Positions 16,745 through 24,744 of a DNA stretch of 33,615 bases are shown piece by piece; the stretch's first letter is position 1; every line of letters starts with the position of its first letter. A program made the translations under genes and the position numbers. The stretch is from Shewanella sp. c952 (GTDB taxonomy: Bacteria; Pseudomonadota; Gammaproteobacteria; Enterobacterales; Shewanellaceae): assembly GCF_019654975.1 (NCBI RefSeq), contig NZ_BPEW01000045.1, positions 1 to 33,615 on the forward strand, written 5' to 3'. The notes under the pieces are model-generated. The model saw nothing but the letters and a program-made list of their open reading frames with translations. It had not been told where the DNA came from and ran no database searches.

Positions 16745-17242
16745 ATGGGTAGAAGTAACCACTTTTTAAACGACAAATTACTCACAGCGATGCCACACTT
16801 TTCACTGCAGAGTTTTACCAACTCATTGTTTCGAAAAAAACGTGCTATTCACGTCGGTGATAGTTTGATTGTCGCGTTAGATGAGAGTGTTAAGTCAAAT
16901 CAGAAAGCGGCTGCGATGACTAAAAAAAATAGTCCAGAAGATTCAGACTTAACTCGTCAGCAAAACCTACTCACAGGATCAATAACCGTTAGAGTCGAAC
17001 AAATCCTGCCTAGAGGCATTCTGCTCATACGCGGCGAGAAGTGGCTACAGCCTGCTAAAGGTGACGAATATTTACGCCTGCTAGGAACCGTCACCCAAGA
17101 TAATATCAGTTACGGCAATACCATCTCATCGCAATGCATTACTGATGCAAGAATTATTTATAGCCACTCAAGTGCAACGGCAGAAGACTGCCGTCAGTAT
17201 TGGACATCACGCTATTTTAGCAGCCATTGGCAACCACTATGA
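16745..17242 (+). CDS. Second, truncated FlgH-like protein without signal or lipobox
   Basis: This gene is a clear tandem relative of flgH, but its product (165 residues) lacks the signal peptide, the lipobox cysteine and about 30 residues of the central Gly/Ser-rich region. The shared core is easy to follow: I-H-V-G-D-S-L-I-V-A-L-D-E, G-S-I-T-V-R-V-E-Q-I-L, then I-R-G-E-K-W-L-Q-P-A-K-G-D-E-Y, then D-A-R-I-I-Y and the end S-R-Y-F-S-S-H-W-Q-P-L. The preferred start at 16745 has AGGGG eight bases upstream; an in-frame ATG at 16712 has none. No stop or frameshift interrupts it. It sits 36 bases after flgH and 37 bases before flgI. With no export signal it should remain cytoplasmic, unless it uses the flagellar route. 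Function is unknown; a decaying duplicate is the alternative. Confidence 0.82.
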   Translation: MGRSNHFLNDKLLTAMPHFSLQSFTNSLFRKKRAIHVGDSLIVALDESVKSNQKAAAMTKKNSPEDSDLTRQQNLLTGSITVRVEQILPRGILLIRGEKWLQPAKGDEYLRLLGTVTQDNISYGNTISSQCITDARIIYSHSSATAEDCRQYWTSRYFSSHWQPL

Positions 17243-17279
17243 GTCAGGATATGAACAACCAAAATTCAAGGTACGTGAA

Positions 17280-18410
17280 ATGAACAAAACCCCCTTATTC
17301 CTCTTTGGTTGCTTATTAGCTATCACGCCGCTTTTTAATGCTCAAGCAGCGGTACAAAACCGTTACCTGATGGATATTGTCGATGTGCAAGGGATCCGTG
17401 AAAACCAACTAGTAGGTTACGGTTTGGTGGTGGGCTTAAATGGCACGGGTGATAGAACCCAAGTTAGGTTTACGAGTCAGTCGATCGTTAATATGTTGAA
17501 ACAGTTTGGGGTGCAAATCGATGACAAAATCGACCCTAAACTGAAAAACGTGGCAGCCGTAGCAGTACACGCTACGGTGCCAGCTCTCGCCAGCCCAGGA
17601 CAAACGCTCGATATCACCGTCTCTTCATTAGGTGATGCAAAGAGTCTGCGCGGCGGCACACTACTTATGACCCCGCTGCGCGCTGTTGACGGTGAGATCT
17701 ATGCGGTGGCTCAAGGTAACTTAGTGGTCGGGGGCGTTTCAGCCCAAGGTCGCAACGGTACGTCGGTGACGATCAATGTCCCCACCGTCGGTAATATTCC
17801 TAATGGCGCACTATTGGAAGCATCAATGCACAGTAACTTTAACGAAACTGCGCAGATCGTCCTCAATCTTAGAGCGCCAAGCTTTAAAACGGCACGTAAT
17901 ATTGAGCGTGCCATCAACGACCTTTTTGGTCCTAGTGTTGCTGAAGCTGATAGCAGCGCCAAAGTCTTAGTGCGTGCGCCAAACTCAAATCGAGAGCGAG
18001 TAACGTTCATGTCGATGCTTGAGGAACTGCAGATTGAGCAAGGACGAAAAGCTCCTCGCGTTGTGTTCAATAGTCGCACAGGTACGGTGGTCATGGGTGG
18101 CGATGTGGTGGTACGAAAAGCCGCCGTTAGCCACGGTAATTTAACCGTCACCATTGTAGAGCAAGAGTTTGTTAGCCAGCCTAATGGCGCATTTTTGGGC
18201 CAAGCCCAAGGCGAAACCGTGGTGGTGTCAGATAGCCAAGTCGGCATCGATACCGGCAATGGCCATATGTTTGTTTGGCCTGAAGGCATTGCGCTCAACG
18301 ATATCGTCCGCGCAGTAAATAGTCTTGGTGCCTCGCCAATGGATTTGATGGCCATTCTCCAGGCACTTAATGAAGCCGGCGCCCTTGAAGCTGAACTGGT
18401 GGTGATCTAA
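17280..18410 (+). CDS. flgI: Flagellar P-ring protein FlgI
   Basis: FlgI forms the periplasmic ring around the rod, aided by FlgA. The start at 17280 has AAGG eight bases upstream and yields a signal peptide (M-N-K-T-P-L-F-L-F-G... ending N-A-Q-A). A longer frame from 17145 would run into the FlgH-like gene and lose the signal. The mature N-terminus has D-I-V-D-V-Q-G-I-R-E-N-Q-L-V-G-Y-G-L, and L-N-G-T-G-D, then G-N-L-V-V-G-G-V-S and the C-terminal G-A-S-P-M-D-L-M-A-I-L-Q. At 376 residues it is of standard length. It overlaps flgJ by one base (TAATG). Confidence 0.97.
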   Translation: MNKTPLFLFGCLLAITPLFNAQAAVQNRYLMDIVDVQGIRENQLVGYGLVVGLNGTGDRTQVRFTSQSIVNMLKQFGVQIDDKIDPKLKNVAAVAVHATVPALASPGQTLDITVSSLGDAKSLRGGTLLMTPLRAVDGEIYAVAQGNLVVGGVSAQGRNGTSVTINVPTVGNIPNGALLEASMHSNFNETAQIVLNLRAPSFKTARNIERAINDLFGPSVAEADSSAKVLVRAPNSNRERVTFMSMLEELQIEQGRKAPRVVFNSRTGTVVMGGDVVVRKAAVSHGNLTVTIVEQEFVSQPNGAFLGQAQGETVVVSDSQVGIDTGNGHMFVWPEGIALNDIVRAVNSLGASPMDLMAILQALNEAGALEAELVVI

Positions 18411-18823
18411 TGAAACTAGACAATAACCATAGTTATCTCAATCAACTTAGCGCCTCCGAGCTAATTCAAGCCAATGGTGAACACGGCGCACTTAAGTTAG
18501 TCAGCCAACAGTTTGAAGCCCAGTTCCTGCAAACGGTACTGAAGCAGATGCGCTCAGCGTCAGATGTCATGGCAGATAAAGATAGTCCCCTCTCTTCCCA
18601 GAACAATGGCATGTACCGTGATTGGCATGATGCCGAGCTTGCTGGGCGACTCAGCCAGATGCAAAGCACCGGTCTTGCGAGCGTAATGAGTAAACAATTG
18701 GAGGGCGCACTTAAGTCTCAGCCAGAGATGGTCGCTTCTAATAATCATACAACTGCAAATGCCAATACCACCGCAATGCAACCAGCACTTATTGTGCCGT
18801 TCATTCCCAAGGTAAACGAGTAG
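18410..18823 (+). CDS. flgJ: Rod-assembly protein FlgJ, single-domain
   Basis: FlgJ acts as the rod cap during rod assembly. The N-terminal rod-binding domain is present: L-K-L-V-S-Q-Q-F-E-A-Q-F-L-Q-T-V-L-K-Q-M near residue 25, and M-Y-R-D-W-H-D near residue 66. The protein ends at 137 residues, so the peptidoglycan-cutting domain found in the roughly 300-residue FlgJ of enteric and polar systems is absent. No frameshifted remainder is visible downstream before flgK. Another muramidase would be needed for the rod to cross the cell wall. It shares a base with the flgI stop. Confidence 0.93.
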   Translation: MKLDNNHSYLNQLSASELIQANGEHGALKLVSQQFEAQFLQTVLKQMRSASDVMADKDSPLSSQNNGMYRDWHDAELAGRLSQMQSTGLASVMSKQLEGALKSQPEMVASNNHTTANANTTAMQPALIVPFIPKVNE

Positions 18824-18830
18824 TAACGCC

Positions 18831-18848
18831 AGCGGCAGCGATGCCGCT
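18831..18848 (+). other. Perfect hairpin with GNRA loop between flgJ and flgK
   Basis: A seven-base stem AGCGGCA/TGCCGCT closes a GCGA loop, which is a stable GNRA tetraloop in RNA. It lies seven bases after the flgJ stop and 25 bases before flgK. There is no T tract after it, so it looks more like an mRNA stability or processing element than a terminator. Confidence 0.5.
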
Positions 18849-18872
18849 AATGACAAGATATAAGGACACAAT

Positions 18873-20246
18873 ATGAGCATGCTCAATATTGGTATGTCGG
18901 GACTCAACGCCAGTATGGCGGCCCTTAATGCCACCTCGAACAACGTTGCTAATGCCATGGTGCCTGGTTACTCGCGCCAGCAAGTCATGATGAGCTCTGT
19001 AGGTAACGGTGTTTACGGCAGTGGCTCCGGGGTGATGGTAGACGGCGTGCGTCGTATATCCGACCAATATGAAGTTGCCCAGTTGTGGAATACCACCAGC
19101 AACCTAGGATTTGCTAAAGTGCAATCCAGTTACTTTGGTCAAGTGGAACAAGTATTCGGCTCTGAAGGCAATAGTATCTCTGCCGGGTTAGACTTGTTAT
19201 TTGCTTCGCTTAACTCTGCCATGGAGCAACCAAACGAAATTGCTTACCGTCAAGGTGTACTCAATGAAGCAAGAGCCATCGGCCAAAGGTTTAACTCTAT
19301 CAGTGAAGGCGTTAGCTCTCAGATCACTCAGGTCGAAGGTCAGATTGGCGCTTCAGCCAAAGAGATTAATGCCCAACTAGAAAGCATCGCTAAATTCAAT
19401 GCCGAAATCCAAGCGGCAAACGCCAATGGTAATGTGCCTTTGGCGCTTCTTGATGCACGTGATGCGGCTATCGACGACCTATCTGAGATAATCGATGTTA
19501 AAGTCGTTGAAGGGTCTAATGGACTGGTGAATATCTCGCTGGCACAGGGTCAACCTTTGCTTGCTGGAACAACAGCATCAAAAATTCAAGTATCACCCGA
19601 TCCCGCTAATCCGCAATTTAGCCAGATTAGTATCCAGTTCGGTCAATCTAACTTTCCTCTCGATGAAAAAGCCGGTGGCAGCTTAGGAGCGTTAGTTGAT
19701 TACCGCGATAACAGCCTAGTTGATTCAATGGCTTTTATCGACGAGCTTGCCAAAACCATCGCAGATGAATTCAATGCGGTACTTGCTGGCGGAACGGATC
19801 TGAATGGCAATCCACCCACTCAAGATCTATTCAGTTATGACCCAAATAACCCTGCGGGTAGCATAAAAATCACCAACGGCTTTAATGCTGATATGTTGGC
19901 ATTTGGTCAAGATGGCACTCCCGGTGACAACAGTAACCTCAAAGAGCTAGTGGAATTAGCAAGTGCTAACTTTACCTTTAGCTCTCTTGGCGTTGATACC
20001 ACCATGGGAGATGCCTTTGCCAGTAAAGTGGGTGAATTAGGTTCAGCTTCTCGCCAAGCGCAAATGGCAGAAGACACAGCCGTCAAACTGCAAATGGAAG
20101 CACAATCACAATGGGCAAGTACTAGTGGGGTAAACATGGATGAAGAGGGAACGAACCTCATTATCTATCAACAATCCTATCAGGCAAACGCTAAGGTCAT
20201 TTCGACTGCAGATCAGCTTTTCCAGACCATTTTAAACAGTATCTAA
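18873..20246 (+). CDS. flgK: Hook-filament junction protein FlgK
   Basis: FlgK (HAP1) joins the hook to the filament junction. The N-terminal motif is I-G-M-S-G-L-N-A-S-M-A-A-L-N-A-T and S-N-N-V-A-N-A-M-V-P-G-Y-S-R-Q. The C-terminus has S-G-V-N-M-D-E-E-G-T-N-L and Y-Q-Q-S-Y-Q-A-N-A-K-V-I-S-T-A, both diagnostic. The length of 457 residues is at the short end of the family, suggesting reduced surface domains. AAGGA lies about nine bases upstream. FlgN is its chaperone. Confidence 0.96.
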   Translation: MSMLNIGMSGLNASMAALNATSNNVANAMVPGYSRQQVMMSSVGNGVYGSGSGVMVDGVRRISDQYEVAQLWNTTSNLGFAKVQSSYFGQVEQVFGSEGNSISAGLDLLFASLNSAMEQPNEIAYRQGVLNEARAIGQRFNSISEGVSSQITQVEGQIGASAKEINAQLESIAKFNAEIQAANANGNVPLALLDARDAAIDDLSEIIDVKVVEGSNGLVNISLAQGQPLLAGTTASKIQVSPDPANPQFSQISIQFGQSNFPLDEKAGGSLGALVDYRDNSLVDSMAFIDELAKTIADEFNAVLAGGTDLNGNPPTQDLFSYDPNNPAGSIKITNGFNADMLAFGQDGTPGDNSNLKELVELASANFTFSSLGVDTTMGDAFASKVGELGSASRQAQMAEDTAVKLQMEAQSQWASTSGVNMDEEGTNLIIYQQSYQANAKVISTADQLFQTILNSI

Positions 20247-20255
20247 GGATCTCTT

Positions 20256-21173
20256 ATGCGCGTAAGTATGCTCAACCTTTACAGCAATAACTTGCAAAGC
20301 TTACAAAACTCAACGGCTGACATCTCTAAGCTAAACCAGATGATGGCGACGGGTAAGTCGATACTGCGTCCCTCCGATGATCCAATTGGATCGGTTAAGG
20401 TTATTGGCGGTCAGCGTGATTTAGCGGCAACTAATCAGTACATCAAAAATACTGAGTCACTGAGCACCAGTTTCAGCCGCGCCGAGACCTACATGTCGAG
20501 TATGGTTGAACTGCAATCTCGTATGCGAGAAATTACCGTGGCAGCAAATAATGGCAGCCTGTCGCCAGAAGATAGAGCAGCCTATGCCGCTGAGATGACC
20601 GAGTTGTTAGAAGCATTTACTGACACTGTGAATGCTAAAGATGAAGGTGGTAACTACCTTTTCTCAGGTAATCTCACCGACACAGCCCCTATTAGCCAAG
20701 ATGCCAGTGGTAATTACGTTTATCAAGGTGATAATAATCATCGCGAAGTGCAAACTTCAGGCTCCTCTTGGATGACAGCTAATGTCACAGCATCGGAATT
20801 TATGTTTTCCAATGGTAGTGCCGATATCCTTAACCAAACCAAAGACTTTATCGCTGTATTAAACGATCCAAGTTTAGCACCAGGTGACCCCGCCTTTAGC
20901 CAAGGTGCAACCGACATGCTAACTAGTTTAGATGATACACTCACCAGTATTAGCTCTGCGATAACTGACATTGGTGGCAAACAAAATACCATTAGCCTGA
21001 TTCAAACCTCCCACGAAGAGCGAGTACTGTTCAATGAAGAGGTTATCGGCGAAACGGAAGGGCTAGATTACGCCCAGGCCACTGCAGAGTTTAATCTAAA
21101 GCTAACTGCACTTAAGGTCACCCAGCAAACATTCGTGCAGGTGACGCAACTATCACTGTTTAACCATATGTAA
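20256..21173 (+). CDS. flgL: Hook-filament junction protein FlgL
   Basis: FlgL (HAP3) sits between FlgK and the first flagellin. The N-terminal helix contains Q-N-S-T-A-D-I-S-K-L-N-Q-M-M-A-T-G and R-P-S-D-D-P-I-G-S, with a second motif L-Q-S-R-M-R-E-I-T-V-A-A-N-N-G. The C-terminus (L-N-L-K-L-T-A-L-K-V-T-Q-Q-T-F) is typical. At 305 residues it has normal length. It starts nine bases after flgK, with AAGGA about five bases before the ATG. Confidence 0.95.
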   Translation: MRVSMLNLYSNNLQSLQNSTADISKLNQMMATGKSILRPSDDPIGSVKVIGGQRDLAATNQYIKNTESLSTSFSRAETYMSSMVELQSRMREITVAANNGSLSPEDRAAYAAEMTELLEAFTDTVNAKDEGGNYLFSGNLTDTAPISQDASGNYVYQGDNNHREVQTSGSSWMTANVTASEFMFSNGSADILNQTKDFIAVLNDPSLAPGDPAFSQGATDMLTSLDDTLTSISSAITDIGGKQNTISLIQTSHEERVLFNEEVIGETEGLDYAQATAEFNLKLTALKVTQQTFVQVTQLSLFNHM

Positions 21174-21190
21174 CAAGGTACCGCTAACTA

Positions 21191-22210
21191 ATGCTCCATG
21201 GGATTACTGACACATTAAATATCCAGCAGCGCAGCCCAACGGTTGCGCCAGCCATGGGTGCCCAACAAGTACCTAATGAGCAACAGGTCGCAAATACCGC
21301 AGCAATTCCAACTCATCGACTTGAAAGTTATAGCAAGTGGGCAAAAGTGACTCAAGGGCAGCATAAAATCAGTGCCTCTCAGGTTGCAGAGCAAGGATTA
21401 CAACAGGTAAAAGCGCTGCTTAAGCAACTGCATAACCAGGTAAAGCAGTCCCTTAGCAAGCAACAGAGTGTTCAGCAGCAAGCAAGAACAAAACAGTTGC
21501 AAAGCCAGCTTGCTCAGCTTGATATCAGCTACCAAAATAAGCCCTTGGTAGATCACCAACTCAACCTTATTTCCGCAGCAAGACCGGCAGCTAAACATAA
21601 CTTCAGTTTAAAATCTGTCGACTTAAGTGTTGCCAAATTGCGTGATGAATACATTACCATTCAACTGGGCAGCGACAGTTCTAGGGTGTTGTTACCCGCC
21701 AATGAAAATGCCAACAATTTAGTGCAACACCTTAGCAGTGCGCTAAAACCTTTGGACATACAAGCTGCTGTAGATAGAAATGGCAAGTTCATCTTCCAAG
21801 GCAATAAGTCGCAATGGCAGCAGGTACAAGCTGGATTATTGATGACCGGGCAAGGGCAACGCTTACCCGCTGGTGAGGCGAGAAGCATTAAAGTAACTGA
21901 AGAACTCAATTGGCAAGATCCCAGAGAGTGGCGTTTTGGCAGCAACGAAGAGCTCAAACAAGCGATGGCAAAAATCGCTAAATCAATGCACAAAGTAGAA
22001 TTGCAGTTACAGGAACTGGCTGAAAGTAAACAAAAGATCCAGCAACAACTGCAACGCATCAATAGCCAAAAACCAACGTCTGCCGATCTAGAGACCACCA
22101 TGACTCAGTTGACGAACTTAATGCAACCCTTGCCTTTTAACTTACAAGTCACCTCTTTAATGGCGCAAGCTAATATGACCCGCACCCAAGTGTCCGCGCT
22201 ACTAGCATAA
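21191..22210 (+). CDS. Flagellin-like protein of unknown role, downstream of flgL
   Basis: I do not know a named family for this 339-residue protein. Its last 80 residues resemble the C-terminal helices of flagellin: a long heptad-like helix (M-H-K-V-E-L-Q-L-Q-E-L), then S-A-D-L-E-T-T-M-T-Q-L-T, and the ending S-L-M-A-Q-A-N-M-T-R-T-Q-V-S-A-L-L, close to the A-Q-A-N...L-S-L-L end of flagellins. Residues 155-205 (Y-I-T-I-Q-L-G ... A-A-V-D-R-N-G-K-F-I-F) look like the flagellin hook-IN repeat. The N-terminal 40 residues do not match flagellin. A Gln/Lys-rich helix covers residues 60-120. It follows flgL by 17 bases, so it is probably co-transcribed. It could be a specialised junction or filament-associated subunit. 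The homology is inferred by eye. Confidence 0.7.
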   Translation: MLHGITDTLNIQQRSPTVAPAMGAQQVPNEQQVANTAAIPTHRLESYSKWAKVTQGQHKISASQVAEQGLQQVKALLKQLHNQVKQSLSKQQSVQQQARTKQLQSQLAQLDISYQNKPLVDHQLNLISAARPAAKHNFSLKSVDLSVAKLRDEYITIQLGSDSSRVLLPANENANNLVQHLSSALKPLDIQAAVDRNGKFIFQGNKSQWQQVQAGLLMTGQGQRLPAGEARSIKVTEELNWQDPREWRFGSNEELKQAMAKIAKSMHKVELQLQELAESKQKIQQQLQRINSQKPTSADLETTMTQLTNLMQPLPFNLQVTSLMAQANMTRTQVSALLA

Positions 22211-22239
22211 AAAATAACGCCAGCAAGTCATCGCTGGCG
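22207..22239 (-). terminator. Terminator of fliB
   Basis: On the minus strand a seven-base stem CGCCAGC/GCTGGCG with an eight-base loop is followed by TTATTTTTTAT. It lies eight bases after the fliB stop. The same stem may slow the rightward transcript that ends at 22210, but its downstream side there is not T-rich. Confidence 0.7.
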
Positions 22240-22246
22240 GTCGTGA

Positions 22247-23422
22247 TTAATTCATCAAAGTTAAGATTGCTGGCAGCTCATCAAAGCCGCATTTATCTAG
22301 CAGATCAACTACATACTTACTGAAGTTAGCTTTGTGTTGTCTACTTGTGTGATAAACCTGAAAACACATAATAATGTTATGCTCGGTCAGGCCTTGTTTA
22401 TCAGCAGCAATAGCTGCGAGATAACTGCGCAACATAAAGTAATCAACCATCATCAACCTAAATGCTTCAGTCGGGCTTAACTTATCTACCTGCGGAAAGT
22501 TCATGTGGTAAAAATAATAAAATAAGTACCGATTGAAGAGATCTTGATGCTTCTCAAGCGCAGGCAGAGCATGTTGCTCCCAAGCATTATTAAGCTGCTT
22601 TACACTAAAGTTACCCTCTTCATCTACCACACGGCATACCGCTTGATTGATCACCTCAAACCTTGCTCGACCCCGAACAGGCTTATTGGTATTTAGCCAC
22701 AAATGGATTGAGGTAAAAGCATGCATTTTCTGCAATTCTGTATCTTGATTAAAACTGGCAACATGGTGCTTTAATTCACCGTTATCGGCCAAAGTAAGCA
22801 ACTGCTGAAACATCGTATCTATGCTGCTTGAATTTTGTACAAGCTGCTTTGCTGACTCAACTGTTTTCATTAGAATCCCAATTGCAGTCAAGCTATGGCT
22901 AATCTCTAACTTTTCATTGAGCAGCAGTTGAATAGAGTAATCATGTGCTTTTTGAGCCCATAAAGGGGTAACCTCAAACTGGTTTTTATGGGATACCGTC
23001 ATACGTTCAAAATGAAATGCATTCGGCTTCAATAGAATCAACCGAGCAGCTTCAGGGCAAGATAGCGACAGGCTTTCATATCGATCACCATCCTTCATAT
23101 GAGACATTCGTGGATAGGTCTTACAAGTGTGACTAAGCAGTGACTCACCTGCTTTGGCATGGATCTGACACAATTGCTTATCGTCTAAAAAGCCACAAGC
23201 TCCCTCTTGGTTTAGCACCGCTTTTGCCCATGCGTCTTCACTTTTCTTAACTTTTTTTAACGCCTTTTGCGCTAGTACTTTTAACTCAGAATTAGCGAGG
23301 GTCTTCTTGTAACTTTGCTTATCAATATAGATATTCCAACCATAACAGCAGCTGTCTTCACACTCACTACCGATACAATTAAATTGAGTAACAAAACTGG
23401 GTCTAACAAGTGACTTTTCCAT
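22247..23422 (-). CDS. fliB: Flagellin lysine-N-methylase FliB
   Basis: FliB methylates surface lysines of flagellin before or during export. The N-terminal signature is clear: F-N-C-I-G-S-E-C-E-D-S-C-C-Y-G-W-N, with clustered cysteines that in this family bind an iron-sulphur cluster. Further cysteines follow in A-C-G-F, L-C-Q-I-H-A and C-K-T-Y-P-R. The 391-residue length matches FliB from Salmonella-type systems. It is read leftward, opposite to its neighbours, and shares a 242-base upstream region with lafA, so the lateral flagellin is the obvious substrate. The gene looks intact. The substrate assignment is inference. Confidence 0.92.
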   Translation of the reverse strand: MEKSLVRPSFVTQFNCIGSECEDSCCYGWNIYIDKQSYKKTLANSELKVLAQKALKKVKKSEDAWAKAVLNQEGACGFLDDKQLCQIHAKAGESLLSHTCKTYPRMSHMKDGDRYESLSLSCPEAARLILLKPNAFHFERMTVSHKNQFEVTPLWAQKAHDYSIQLLLNEKLEISHSLTAIGILMKTVESAKQLVQNSSSIDTMFQQLLTLADNGELKHHVASFNQDTELQKMHAFTSIHLWLNTNKPVRGRARFEVINQAVCRVVDEEGNFSVKQLNNAWEQHALPALEKHQDLFNRYLFYYFYHMNFPQVDKLSPTEAFRLMMVDYFMLRSYLAAIAADKQGLTEHNIIMCFQVYHTSRQHKANFSKYVVDLLDKCGFDELPAILTLMN

Positions 23423-23664
23423 GATCAGCCTCTTTTCATTTCAAGATGCTATAAAAAGGCGACTCTGTATGGGTTTTTCTAAAGTAATTTAAGCGCAAAT
23501 TTCAGCTAAAACATAAAAAAGATCAAAAATAATTAACTCATATTTTCAATAGCTTAAATGAATACAGTTGAATAAATTTTATCTGGATTTTCAGTTTTGA
23601 TTTTGGCTGTCGTTTTATCAATTGTGACACACAATAATTCTTCGAATGCCTAAAGGAATACACT
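23423..23664. promoter_or_regulatory. Divergent fliB-lafA intergenic region
   Basis: This AT-rich stretch must carry promoters for fliB and for lafA. A good sigma-28 pair (TAAAG and GCCGATAA at proper spacing) is not evident; TAAAG at 23480 has only a poor downstream partner. AAGGA at 23653-23657, seven bases before the lafA ATG, is a strong ribosome-binding site. Confidence 0.5.
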
Positions 23665-24471
23665 ATGTTATCAGTTCATACTAACTATGCTTCACTGGTT
23701 TCTCAAAACTCTGTAACTAAAAACAATGACTTACTAAGCAACGCTATGGAGCGTCTATCGACTGGTCTACGTATCAATAGTGCAGCTGATGATGCTGCTG
23801 GTCTTCAAATCGCAACTCGCCTAAATGCCAACGTAACAGGCATGGAAACGGCTAGCCGTAACGTCAACGATGCAACTTCAATGCTACAAACTGCTGATGG
23901 CGCACTCGATGAGTTATCAACAATCGCTAACCGTCAAAAAGAGCTTGCAACTCAAGCAGCTAACGGCGTGAACTCTGCTGAAGATTTGAAAGCAATTAAC
24001 GCTGAATTCCAAGAGCTTACTAAAGAGATCACTCGTATTGTTGATAACACTGAATACTCAGGCAACAAACTGTTTGATACATTGAGTGCTGGTGTTGAAT
24101 TCCAAATTGGTGCAGGCGCAACTGAACAACTTTCAGTTACTGTAGCTAAAGCAGACCTTGCTGGTGTAACTGATGATATTTCAGCTGCTGGTGCAGCTAA
24201 AGGTGCTATCGATAAGATTGATACCTTTATCGACAAAGTGGGCACACAGCGCTCTACACTAGGTGCAAACATCAACCGTCTAGGTCACACAGGTTCTAAC
24301 CTTGCTAACGTGACTGAAAACACTAAAGCCGCTGCTGGCCGCATCATGGATGCTGATTTCGCTGTTGAATCTGCCAACATGACCAAAAACCAACTATTAG
24401 TACAAGCAGGTACAAACATCCTGTCTTCTGCCAACCAAAACACTGGTTTGGTTATGGGTCTATTGGGCTAA
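23665..24471 (+). CDS. lafA: Lateral flagellin LafA
   Basis: This is the subunit of the lateral filament and the only full flagellin gene in the window. The N-terminus carries L-S-V-H-T-N-Y-A-S-L-V-S-Q-N-S and the universal flagellin stretch L-S-T-G-L-R-I-N-S-A-A-D-D-A-A-G-L-Q-I-A. The C-terminus ends N-I-L-S-S-A-N-Q-N-T-G-L-V-M-G-L-L-G. At 268 residues it has only the core D0/D1 domains with a short middle, as is usual for lateral flagellins. No cysteine is present. Lysines in the exposed middle part could be FliB targets. It is transcribed alone, ended by a strong terminator, and is expected to depend on LafS. Confidence 0.95.
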   Translation: MLSVHTNYASLVSQNSVTKNNDLLSNAMERLSTGLRINSAADDAAGLQIATRLNANVTGMETASRNVNDATSMLQTADGALDELSTIANRQKELATQAANGVNSAEDLKAINAEFQELTKEITRIVDNTEYSGNKLFDTLSAGVEFQIGAGATEQLSVTVAKADLAGVTDDISAAGAAKGAIDKIDTFIDKVGTQRSTLGANINRLGHTGSNLANVTENTKAAAGRIMDADFAVESANMTKNQLLVQAGTNILSSANQNTGLVMGLLG

Positions 24472-24496
24472 ATCTTCCTCCCTCCCAATTTTCTTC

Positions 24497-24520
24497 AAAG
24501 GGCCTTTTGGCCCTTTTTTT
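24497..24520 (+). terminator. Terminator of lafA
   Basis: An eight-base stem AAAGGGCC/GGCCCTTT with a TTTT loop is followed by further T residues. It lies 25 bases after the lafA stop and separates flagellin expression from fliD. Confidence 0.92.
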
Positions 24521-24703
24521 ATTTGAGCTCCCTCTTCAGAACCGCCCCACTAATGTCGCCTTATTAACACTATACGATTGGCTCTTTAAAGCGATTTTAA
24601 AAGCGGAAGTATAGCTTCCCTAGTGTCACGAACAACGGAAATACATTCGCTTTCAGCACATTGAACATATTTTAAAACCTTTTAAAAACATACGATTAAC
24701 CTT

Positions 24704-24718
24704 TGGCACAAACATTGC
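24704..24718 (+). promoter_or_regulatory. Sigma-54 promoter of the fliD operon
   Basis: TGGCAC, five bases, TTGC matches the sigma-54 -24/-12 consensus perfectly. Transcription should begin near 24730, four bases before the GGAGGAG ribosome-binding site of fliD. This rules out any fliD start upstream of 24730. LafK is the likely activator. Confidence 0.88.
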
Positions 24719-24744
24719 CATACCAGTTAGATTGGAGGAGCGTA

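Noticed and set aside
17145..17279. Longer FlgI reading with 45 extra residues
   Set aside because: It overlaps the FlgH-like gene and hides the signal peptide; the ATG at 17280 has a good ribosome-binding site.
23480..23513. TAAAG with TCAGCTAA as sigma-28 promoter of lafA
   Set aside because: Spacing is about three bases too long, the -10 box matches only in part, and it lies about 150 bases or more before the gene.
24703..24744. TTG start giving 14 extra residues on FliD
   Set aside because: The extension coincides with the sigma-54 promoter and would begin upstream of the predicted transcription start.
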